Shown here piece by piece: positions 43,112 to 52,816 of a stretch of DNA of 64,000 bases. The DNA is from Astragalus membranaceus. Its lineage: Eukaryota; Streptophyta; Magnoliopsida; Fabales; Fabaceae. Location of the stretch: NCBI GenBank assembly GCA_039519185.1, contig CM076848.1:56446778-56510777 (forward strand), written 5' to 3'. The translations under genes were made by a program, and so were the position numbers. Every line of letters starts with the position of its first letter. Position 1 is the stretch's first letter. A model generated the notes under the pieces. The model saw nothing but the letters and a program-made list of their open reading frames with translations. It was not told the origin of the DNA and searched no databases.

Positions 43112-43879
43112 GACTACACCCCAAAATAATAGACCAAGTATTGTCAAAACAAAATCAAACTATCACATCAAACCAACGGCAACAATTAACAGTTAGTTAT
43201 ACAAGCATATCCTAACTAAGTTGAACACAACAGAACTGGAAAAATGCCCCCTCTTAACACTAGATTCCAGAGAACAACGACCAACAATTTGGCCAATGTT
43301 TTTACACCCCAAGTCAAGAAAACAATCATTTTCCTCCAAAAGTCATATACTATTGCTATTGCTAACACACTTTCATCACACAGTATGTTGCAAATAATGA
43401 ATCAGGAAACTTGCAAATAATGAGTAAACAATGAATCAATGAACATAAAGATAGAACACACAGCAACCAAGAGAGAGAGACTCACAAGTTCAGTAGGTGA
43501 ATAGGTGATGAGGGTGAACTTTTTATCACTGTGATAGACTCTGTTCAACACAAAAATGACAAATCAGAAAAATTAAAATTAGGGTTTCAGAGCAAAATAG
43601 AAGCAATTAATCAAACCAGAGAAGAATACGAACCAGGTGTGACGACGGAGAGGCTGTCCTTAAGAGGAGGTCATTTTGAAAACTTAGGGTTTCGAATATC
43701 CTTGCACTGAACCGAGGGCGAGGGAGGCGACAGTGAGCAAGGCGACGGCGATAGTTGAGAACGGTGAGAGCGTCGTGTTCGTCGAGTTCAGAGAGTGAGA
43801 GTGTTGTATTGTTGACGGCGAAGAAGAGTGAGAGCACTGCCTTCGATTTCAAGCCCCAAAATAGGAGTGATGACGAAAA

Positions 43880-43942
43880 AGGCGACAACGAGAGCAACGG
43901 CGACGACGAGAGCAACGGTGACGACGAGAGCAACGGCGACAA
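43880..43942. repeat. 18-bp repeat GACGACGAGAGCAACGG in the transposase leader
   Basis: Three to four units in the 5' untranslated part of the CACTA transposase gene (minus strand). They make an Asp/Asn/Ser-rich frame on the plus strand that is not considered coding. Confidence 0.6.
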
Positions 43943-44356
43943 AGAGGAAGATGGAGGTTCAGAGAGAGAGAGCGAGAGAGCCTTGAGAGAGTGAGACAGT
44001 TCAGAGAGTGGGGGTGAGAATGCGAAGACTAGTGTGTATGCGATGGAAGAAGTGAAATAAAATAAAACATGACCTGTAGCGTTAGGTGTTTAAACACCCG
44101 ATAATGTATTTGCTTTAGACATTTAGCATCGGGTGTTTAAACATTTAATTGCATCAATTGTTTAAACACCCGATGCTAATGTCTAAAGCAAATACATTTA
44201 GCATCGGGTGTTGAAACACCCGACACTAAAAGTAGACGCGAAATATGAAATCTTCCATTTAATTGCGAAAATTCCACCGGTTCAATATTTAGCATCGGCT
44301 GTTCAAACAACCGATGCTATATGATGCTTGATAATGTCTTTTTTCCACTAGTGATA

Positions 44357-44629
44357 TGAGAGTTATAAGGAATGATACATATCATAAACAAATGATCAAC
44401 AATACACTACTCTCATTTGGATATGATTAGAGATCTTTAAACTCTCCACACAAATATGGGAATGTCTCGCATTTTCATATGATTATCCAAAGTGAGAATA
44501 CTACATCTAGTGGCGGATCAGGACTCTAGGCTAGGAGTTGCAAGACAAATTTCATTATAAAAAATGTTTGTACATAGGAGTTGCAAGACAAATTTCATGA
44601 TAAAAAATGTTTGTAAATAGGATTGTTTT
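44357..44629. other. Spacer with 43-bp direct repeat
   Basis: AGGAGTTGCAAGACAAATTT and following bases occur twice (from 44533 and 44576), with a 43-bp period. Upstream, AGTGGCGGATCAGGACTC (44510) resembles one end of the hAT MITE found at 31272. No gene. Confidence 0.5.
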
Positions 44630-44752
44630 TGTTGGGGAAAACGGCGCAAGGGGAGAGGGAAAGGAGTGAGAGCGCTAAAGAGAAGAGAAAGCTAGGGCAA
44701 GACAATGATGCAGTAAAACTATATTATGTAAAAATCGTTCTACACAAGAATG

Positions 44753-46694
44753 TGTTAGACTTGAGAGTCTATAAAGTAACCTTAGAAGGGGGGGGTGAAT
44801 AAGGTTATAGGTGATTAATGGATTCTTTTTCAATTTAAAAAACTTTTTCGATATTGGTTTGGATTAAATGCGGAATAATAATATTTGACCAATATAGAAG
44901 GAGAAGAGGAGTAGAATGAGATGATGGACAGATCAATATTGTATACAGCAATAAAATAGAGAGATCTGGATAAGATTACAATATGATATATTTGCACAGT
45001 TATATTGAGAATATGATAAGCAGTTAAATCAAGTATATGATAATATCAATATTATAAGCAAATAAAGTGCAAAATATAAAGAGATAGAGAAGAGAGAGAA
45101 ACACAGCAATTTAGCGAGGTTCGGGATAAAACCCCTACGTCCTCGGCCTTAGGCTTTTCAACCCTTGGACTTAGTAACCACTATATTGAAGAGAGTTTGA
45201 TACAAACAGTCGACCCCAATATAAGTGAATCTCAATTCCCCTGAATTGAGAACCCAAGCACTCTTGCTAAGGATTTCTAAACCAACTCAATAACCCTATT
45301 GAGAGACCCAAGTACACAGCCCAGGTTTTCAAAAACACCAACTCAATCACTTGATTGAGAGACCCAAGTACAAAGCCCAGGATTTCAAAAACCACCTACT
45401 CAATCACCTGATTGAGAGACCCAAGTACAAAGCCCAGGATTTCAAAAACACCTTGAAATAAAATAAATTACACAATAGAGTTCTATGATCCAATCACTTC
45501 AGAGAATGAGTCAGTTTAGAAACTGAGAGAGATGAGTGATCTTAGGATATTATGGATGCTCTATAAGATGAGGGATGATCTTGCTTTTGCAACCACTTCA
45601 AAATTGATATAACAATAGAAGTTGAGGTTGCTTGAAAGCTTTTAAAAAATATAGATATGATTTTGAAAAACAAAGCTTTTTGAAAAGCAAGATTCAAAAC
45701 AGTTGGAGCACAGGATCTCAGATCTAGATCTATAAACAGCTTTTGAAAAAGATATAACAATTTAAAATCAAAAGCTTATAAAAATAAAACAATGAAGAGC
45801 AATAGATCTATAGAGATTCGAATATGAGAGAGTAGAGAAGAAATTGTGAGAATAGGTGTTGTTCTGAAGGTGAGGCTCAACCTATGTATTTATAGGCTTA
45901 GGCACCGTTGAAAATTTTTGAAAAGCATTTAATATAGGTGAAGAATCGATTCATAGACCAAGTTAAAATGTGAAGGAATCGATTCATTGCCTTTAAAAAA
46001 TAAAAGAATCGATTCATTGTTTCTTTAGAAATAGGTGAGAATCGATTTTCAGGACATCCTGAATAAGGTAGGAATCGATTCTTACTTTGTTTAAAATGAG
46101 GAGGAATCGATTCATAGCCTATAGGATTGCTTGAAAATCGATTTCATAGTCTTTTGAAATAGAAGGAAATCGATTCTTACCTTTGGCTTGAGAATATGTA
46201 GAAATCGATTACATGCTTCAAACATAGGATAAGGAAATCGATTCTTGGCCTATAGGTGAGCCTAAAATCGATTTCATAGCCTATATAAATTATATAAATC
46301 GATTTCATAGCCATTGGAACAAAATAGAAAATGATTTTTTGATTTCCACAAAATCGTTTTTAGGTTTAGGTGCCACCTTATGCATGCATGCAATTTTGTG
46401 AAATATTTTTTTCAAAACTATTTTTATGCATCATGCATGTTTTGAAAAGTCATCTCTCTCAATAGCTAAAGTGCCACACACTTTAGGTGATAGGACCTTT
46501 ACATAGAGTCCTAAAAAAGGCTTAGACACAAAATAGGGTTTTGAACTTCTTATGATGCTTCTTCTTCAAGCTTCTCCTTTTGAGTCTTCTTCCTTTTAAA
46601 ATAAGTCCTGCACTTTGCTCAATGTGAAAGATTAGTAGATATATGTAATTTGTTATCATTCAAAATAAAGGACTGTTTTACCCTTGGTTCAACA
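44753..46694 (-). repeat. 3' LTR of copia B
   Basis: Plus-strand borders TGTTAGACTTGAG and GGTTCAACA, an inverted repeat TGTT...AACA. A minus-strand TATA box (plus 45887-45894) lies in the 5' part of the LTR transcript region. An array of ATCGAT-centred units is at 45940-46320. Confidence 0.93.
45940..46320. repeat. Array of GAATCGATTC palindromes in the copia B LTR
   Basis: About twelve AATCGATT-centred words at roughly 25-35 base spacing (for example GAATCGATTCATAG, AAATCGATTTCATAGCC). The same array is in the other LTR at 50405-50785. Confidence 0.88.
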
Positions 46695-47404
46695 AACTCC
46701 CCCTTTTTGATGATAACAAATTACATTATGCATAGGGATTAAAAATCTTAAAAAAAAAAGCTCCCCCTAAGCATATGCATGACAATAATCAGTATAATAC
46801 CACATATAACATGAGCATAATATTTTCTCCCCATATATAACATGCATACTAATATTCTCTCCCCCTTTGTTTTCATCAAAAAGGAGGTGGGGTGAAAAAC
46901 ATTTTATAAACTAGCATAATAAATAAGCAGTATTGCATAGCATATGATATATCAAAAAACAGTAGTTCATGCTATGCTCCCCCTTACTTGGTGATCCCCC
47001 TTAATGATTTTAGAATGCAAGGCTTTAGTAAAAAGAGGGTGGATCATCATGGTTTTAAAAATATGATACCCAAGATAATCATCCTTGGTTCAACAATATA
47101 GGTATCATTTTTGACAAAAAATATGTTGCATCACAAAATCCAGCACAATAGAGAGAAGAAAAAAACTTTGATGCACACAAAGAAAATTTATTTCACACAA
47201 GTGATAAATTATTCTTAAGGTGAATAGAACTTTTCCAATCTAACCTTCACCGGTGATTCTTCCTCTATTGTTGATATTACTGGTCACATGACTGCTGTTT
47301 CTGAGTATTAAGAATCTTTTTTGCGTCTCCAGTCATGAACTTTGAGTCTCTGCTATCAAGGTATTGATCTGTCCCCCATACCTTGTAGCATACCTGCACT
47401 AAGA
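46695..47404 (-). other. 3' untranslated region of copia B with polypurine tract
   Basis: Next to the 3' LTR the minus strand reads AAAAAGGGGGAGTT, a polypurine tract. A second G-run pair (CTCCCCC on the plus strand, near 46761 and 46858) is present. No pol domain is seen anywhere in this stretch. Confidence 0.75.
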
Positions 47405-49147
47405 TCAAGTAGAAAATTTTGGTACCCAATTCTCTTTGGGTCCTTTGGGGTTAGTCATCAAGGGGTTTGCTTTCACAATCCACCTTGGTTTCTTCCAAGT
47501 AGGTACAAGGGTTCCAAGCTCACATATTTTACGGATGGGGCATGAAGAGGAGCTATGGTTTCCCTTTTGGCAATATGTGCATTTGAAGATAGTAGGTTTA
47601 TGATTAGAGGTAGAAGCTACAAAGGTGATTTTTGTTTGAGCTGGAGGTGGTGGAATTACCTTGGTACCCAATACCTCTCCTATCAACATATTCATGTTGG
47701 AGTGAAGTAGCTTGGTTAAGGTCTTTTCACCAACCTCAAACTTTTTCAAAGATTCTTTCAAAAATTCATTTTCAACCTTGGCTTTTTCAAAATTTTGTTT
47801 AAGCTCAAGAAACTCAAGGTTGACAGATTTATGTAGTTCATTCTTTAATCTATCTACTTCATTTTCAAGTGTCTCAATTTGAGTGAGCATGCTTTTGTTG
47901 CTCTTTGTTAATTTCTTAGATTTTTAACAAAAGAGTTTCATGTTCAAAATAAAGAGCTTCAAAAGCCTCACTTAAATCGTGACTACTATACGCACCATCA
48001 GATAGATCATCATGTATAGAAGAATCAGAAAGACTAGAAGAGTTAAGGCTTACCTTAGATGAGTCATTTGCCATATGACAAACACCATTTGCAATTTGCT
48101 CTTCTTCGTCTGTGTCACTATCAGAGCCAAGACAATCCCATATAGTAGCCTTAGGTGTTTCACATGCCGTGAGACAGATGGCATTTGCAACTTCCTCTTC
48201 TTCACTGTCAGAATAGTTGTTCCATGTAGCCTTCTTAGCTTTCTTGGATTTCTTTGAGTTATTTCTCTTTTCAAGTTTGTTGAATTTCATGAATTCTTCA
48301 AATAATTCAGCCATGTCTTCATCATCAGATTCTTCATCAGACTTACTTTGTTTCCTTGCTACTTTAGGAGTTTTAGCAGCAAGGGCAAGAGATTTCACCA
48401 CTTCCTTTTCTTGATTCTTTTTAGCAGTCAATACTACCTCAAAGGCTAGCAATGATCCAATAAGGTCTTCTTGAGGTAAAGTGCCAATGTCTTTGGCTTC
48501 GGTTATAGCACAAGTCTTAGGGAAGAATTCACCAGTTAAGGATTCAAGGATCTTTCCATTCAAATCCTTGTTGGTGTATTTCTTTCCTAAGGCCCTCAAG
48601 TTGTTTACAATTAAATTTAATCTCTGATGCATTGCTGCGACAGACTCACCTTCTTTCATTTTAAAACTTTCATATTCAGAGGTGAGAATTCTAATTTTAG
48701 AATCTTTTACCTGGCTTGTCCCGACATGAGTGGCTTGTAGGCAAGTCCCAGTTTTCCTTTGCACTTTGACACCCTTTTACTCTACCATATTCTTCTTCAC
48801 AGAGTGATAGATGAAGGATATTCATGGCCTTTGCATTTAGGGGATATCTTGTCAAGCTCAGATTTTCTTAACTCACTCAGGTCGATGGTGTAGATGTCTT
48901 CTACCGGTACTTCTTCAGCTTTGCTGGTGGCTTGAATTTTTGAAGGGTCACCATCAGTATTACCTGGTTTTGTGATCTTGATCTTCATCGGGATTAGAGG
49001 ACCATCCACTATGATTCTCCATAGAGTGAAGTCAATTGCCTGCACATGACATTTCATACGACTACTCCAGTAATCGTAGTTAGTACCATCAAATAGAGGA
49101 GGCCTATTAGAAGACATTCCTTCTTTCATGAATGAACCCATAATCAC
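47405..49147 (-). pseudogene. Copia B gag (UBN2-type plus zinc knuckle), several frameshifts
   Basis: Three minus-strand frames form one gag gene. 49147-48797 has the N-terminal gag start (SNRPPLFDGTNYDYWSSRM). 48764-47916 has the UBN2 core (YESFKMKEGESVAAMHQRLN, LPQEDLIGSLLAFE) and an acidic/lysine-rich stretch (SDEESDDEDMAELFEEFMKF). 47890-47405 has a coiled-coil-like segment (ETLENEVDRLKNELHKS) and a zinc knuckle CTYCQKGNHSSSSCPIR. Transitions near 48830, 48730 and 47910 each need a one-base shift. Gag packages element RNA; this copy looks unable to make a full protein, although its LTRs are nearly identical. Assembly error in homopolymers is an alternative for some shifts. Confidence 0.82.
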
Positions 49148-49202
49148 AGATATATAACAGGATTAATTTAAATTGCGAGATGTAAAGCTCTAAAGCAATT
49201 AC

Positions 49203-49217
49203 TAGCTACTGATACCA
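49203..49217 (-). other. Primer-binding site of copia B
   Basis: The minus strand reads TGGTATCAGTAGCTAG starting two bases after the 5' LTR. TGGTATCAG is the usual initiator tRNA-Met complement used by plant copia elements. Confidence 0.8.
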
Positions 49218-49219
49218 CT

Positions 49220-51160
49220 TGTTAGACTTGAGAGTCTATAAAGTAACCTTAGAGGGGGGGTGAATAAGGTTATAGGTGATTAATGGATTCTTTTTCAATT
49301 TAAAAAACTTTTTCGATATTGGTTTGGATTAAATGCGGAATAATAATATTTGACCAATATAGAAGGAGAAGAGGAGTAGAATGAGATGATGGACAGATCA
49401 ATATTGTATACAGCAATAAAATAGAGAGATCTGGATAAGATTACAATATGATATATTTGCACAGTTATATTGAGAATATGATAAGCAGTTAAATCAAGTA
49501 TATGATAATATCAATATTATAAGCAAATAAAGTGCAAAATATAAAGAGATAGAGAAGAGAGAGAAACACAGCAATTTAGCGAGGTTCGGGATAAAACCCC
49601 TACGTCCTCGGCCTTAGGCTTTTCAACCCTTGGACTTAGTAACCACTATATTGAAGAGAGTTTGATACAAACAGTCGACCCCAATATAAGTGAATCTCAA
49701 TTCCCCTGAATTGAGAACCCAAGCACTCTTGCTAAGGATTTCTAAACCAACTCAATAACCCTATTGAGAGACCCAAGTACACAGCCCAGGTTTTCAAAAA
49801 CACCAACTCAATCACTTGATTGAGAGACCCAAGTACAAAGCCCAGGATTTCAAAAACCACCTACTCAATCACCTGATTGAGAGACCCAAGTACAAAGCCC
49901 AGGATTTCAAAAACACCTTGAAATAAAATAAATTACACAATAGAGTTCTATGATCCAATCACTTCAGAGAATGAGTCAGTTTAGAAACTGAGAGAGATGA
50001 GTGATCTTAGGATATTATGGATGCTCTATAAGATGAGGGATGATCTTGCTTTTGCAACCACTTCAAAATTGATATAACAATAGAAGTTGAGGTTGCTTGA
50101 AAGCTTTTAAAAAATATAGATATGATTTTGAAAAACAAAGCTTTTTGAAAAGCAAGATTCAAAACAGTTGGAGCACAGGATCTCAGATCTAGATCTATAA
50201 ACAGCTTTTGAAAAAGATATAACAATTTAAAATCAAAAGCTTATAAAAATAAAACAATGAAGAGCAATAGATCTATAGAGATTCGAATATGAGAGAGTAG
50301 AGAAGAAATTGTGAGAATAGGTGTTGTTCTGAAGGTGAGGCTCAACCTATGTATTTATAGGCTTAGGCACCGTTGAAAATTTTTGAAAAGCATTTAATAT
50401 AGGTGAAGAATCGATTCATAGACCAAGTTAAAATGTGAAGGAATCGATTCATTGCCTTTAAAAAATAAAAGAATCGATTCATTGTTTCTTTAGAAATAGG
50501 TGAGAATCGATTTTCAGGACATCCTGAATAAGGTAGGAATCGATTCTTACTTTGTTTAAAATGAGGAGGAATCGATTCATAGCCTATAGGATTGCTTGAA
50601 AATCGATTTCATAGTCTTTTGAAATAGAAGGAAATCGATTCTTACCTTTGGCTTGAGAATATGTAGAAATCGATTACATGCTTCAAACATAGGATAAGGA
50701 AATCGATTCTTGGCCTATAGGTGAGCCTAAAATCGATTTCATAGCCTATATAAATTATATAAATCGATTTCATAGCCATTGGAACAAAATAGAAAATGAT
50801 TTTTTGATTTCCACAAAATCGTTTTTAGGTTTAGGTGCCACCTTATGCATGCATGCAATTTTGTGAAATATTTTTTTCAAAACTATTTTTATGCATCATG
50901 CATGTTTTGAAAAGTCATCTCTCTCAATAGCTAAAGTGCCACACACTTTAGGTGATAGGACCTTTACATAGAGTCCTAAAAAAGGCTTAGACACAAAATA
51001 GGGTTTTGAACTTCTTATGATGCTTCTTCTTCAAGCTTCTCCTTTTTGAGTCTTCTTCCTTTTAAAATAAGTCCTGCACTTTGCTCAATGTGAAAGATTA
51101 GTAGATATATGTAATTTGTTATCATTCAAAATAAAGGACTGTTTTACCCTTGGTTCAACA
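49220..51160 (-). repeat. 5' LTR of copia B
   Basis: Near-identical to 44753-46694, with the same ATCGAT array and TATA position. Differences noted: one G in the poly-G run near the border and one T in a TCCTTTTTGAG run. Confidence 0.93.
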
Positions 51161-51323
51161 GAATGTATATAACTGTACATGCTACTACGTATATATATAG
51201 ATAAGCCAGGCCCATGATTTCGATCAGACCCACACTTTCGACTAGTCCCATAATAGGCTTACTTACTACACCTATCTATATTTACAAGCAATTGAATTAC
51301 AAAGCATATCTCAATATTCCCTC

Positions 51324-52811
51324 TTAATTCACATTGCTAAGTGACATCATTCCAAGCATAGTTCTCAGCTCTTCGAATCTTCCCTTTTGCAATGGCTTGG
51401 TCATTGCATCAACTACTTGAAGTTCCGAACAACAATACTCCAGATTCAGCTTCTCATTGTTGACTTGATCACGCAGGAAGTGATATCTGGTCTCTATGTG
51501 CTTCGACCTACCATGTGCGACAGGGTTCTTAGAGAGATCTATCGCAGACTTGTTGTCGATCAACAACTTCATTGCTTCGACCCTGTGCAGCCCAGTTTCG
51601 ACCAATAACATGCTCAGCCATGATGCTTGACATGCTGCAAAGGAAGCAGCCACATACTCTGCTTCACAAGAGGATAACGCAACTATACTTTGCTTCTTCG
51701 AGCACCAAGAGATATGTGTCCTTCCATGCATGAAGACATACCCACTTGTGCTCTTTCGATCACTCTTGTCTCCACTCCAGTCGGAGTCTGTGTAACCAAA
51801 CACTTCAGCGCTATTCTTCGACTCAGACTTGCTAGGGAAAAGAATACCATAACTTTGTGTTCCCTTTATATACCTTAGTACTCTTTTTGCAGCTACTAGA
51901 TGGGAGCTTTTCGGCTTCTCCATGAATCTGCTGATCATTCCGACACTAAACATAATGTCAGGTCGAGTGTTGCACAGGTACCTCAGGGATCCACAATCTG
52001 TTTGTAGAGGGTGGCATCTACTTCAATCCCTTCGTCATCTTTCGACAGCTTGTTGCTTGTGTCAGTTGGTGTCGAAACCTCCTTACAGTATCATGTCGAA
52101 TATCTTCAGGATATCAACTGCATACTTCGACTGATGCAGAAATATTCCCTTCTTCGACTCTGTAAATTCCATTCCTAAGAAATATGATAAATGTCCTAGA
52201 TCACTCATTTCGAACTCAGACATCATCACTTTCTTAAAGGCTTCGACTTCGACCTCATTGCTGCCAGTTACTAGTAGATCATCTACATACAGGCACAGTA
52301 GCAATTGAGTCGAAGTTCCATTCTTCTTAACATATACACCATGTTCATTGGTGCATCTAATGAATTTTTGAGCTAAGAGAAAACAATCAATTCTCCTGTT
52401 CCATGCCCCTGGTGCTTGCTTGAGTCCATATAGGGCCTTCTCAAGCTTGAATACCTTGTCTTCTTGTCCCTTTGACTCAAACCCAGGTGGTTGGCAAACA
52501 TAGACTTCCTCCTCCAGAGGTCCATTGAGAAATGCTGACTTTACATCAAGTTGATGTAGGGGCCAGCCTCTGTGACTTGCCAATGCCACTACCAATCTTA
52601 TTGTTTCAATTCTGGCTACAGGGGCAAAGACTTCATTGAAATCCAAACCAGGTTTCTGCAGGAAACCTTTGGCTACTAACCTGGCCTTATACTTGGCCAC
52701 TTCTCCATTAGGTTTGACTTTGGTCTTGTAGACCCATTTCACACCTATTGCCTTCTTCTGCTTTGGAAGTTCGACTAGCTTCCAAGTACCATTTTTCTCT
52801 ATTGACTTCAA
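51324..52811 (-). pseudogene. Copia A reverse transcriptase and RNase H, cut by Ogre insertion
   Basis: Minus-strand Ty1/copia pol C-terminal half. 52811-52083 is RT: KSIEKNGTWKLVELPKQ, KYKARLVAKGFLQ, LDVKSAFLNGPLEEEVYVCQ, ALYGLKQAP, LCLYVDDLLVTGS. 51953-51324 is RNase H: FGYTDSDWSGDKSDRKSTSG, SSCEAEYVAAS, SKHIETRYHFLRDQV, MTKPLQKGRFEELR. Between 52083 and 51954 the conserved linker is readable only in shifted frames, so there are about two indels. The catalytic YVDD is kept. At 52816/52817 the frame is interrupted by the Ogre 3' LTR; the rest of pol must lie beyond the right edge. Confidence 0.88.
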
Positions 52812-52816
52812 CTCGT

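Larger units (their letters stand above)
38849..44353 (-). mobile_element. CACTA transposon with TnpD-type transposase and Ulp1-like gene relic
   Basis: Ends CACTAGTG on both sides, TSD ATA (38846-38848 and 44354-44356). Subterminal ACATTTAGCATCGGTTATTT and AACCGATGCTAAATGTC words are repeated in both orientations (38865-39260 and 44085-44320). Genes run on the minus strand: transposase (43111 to 41336), DUF4216 region (41254-40583), a 63-bp repeat array, then a C48 peptidase relic (40092-39655). The gap between the two transposase parts lacks DUF4218. The element is 5.5 kb and only mildly decayed. Confidence 0.9.
44753..51160 (-). mobile_element. Copia B: young gag-only LTR retrotransposon
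   Basis: LTRs of 1,942 and 1,941 bp (44753-46694 and 49220-51160) are almost identical; I noticed only single-base length changes in homopolymers. Exact 5-bp TSD GAATG (44748-44752 and 51161-51165). On the minus strand a primer-binding site TGGTATCAG follows the 5' LTR and a purine tract AAAAAGGGGGAGTT precedes the 3' LTR. The 2.5-kb interior encodes only a copia-type gag, with no protease, integrase or RT. It is non-autonomous and recently inserted, and lies inside the LTR of copia A. Confidence 0.93.
44630..51313 (-). repeat. 3' LTR of copia A, split by copia B
   Basis: Minus strand: it starts TGAGATATGC at 51313, right after a purine-rich run (AAGAGGGAATAT) that follows the copia A stop codon, and ends CCCAACA at 44630. 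The copia B element 44753-51160 sits inside it. Without B and one GAATG copy the LTR is about 271 bp. The matching 5' LTR is outside the window, so the ends are inferred from the PPT and the TG...CA rule. Confidence 0.6.

Noticed and set aside
41435..43129. Plus-strand frames opposite the CACTA transposase
   Set aside because: Antisense to conserved transposase motifs; no own domain.
43607..43994. Frames in the transposase leader (Ser/Leu-rich minus, Asp/Ser-rich plus)
   Set aside because: Made of short GC-rich repeats in the 5' untranslated part of the CACTA transposase.
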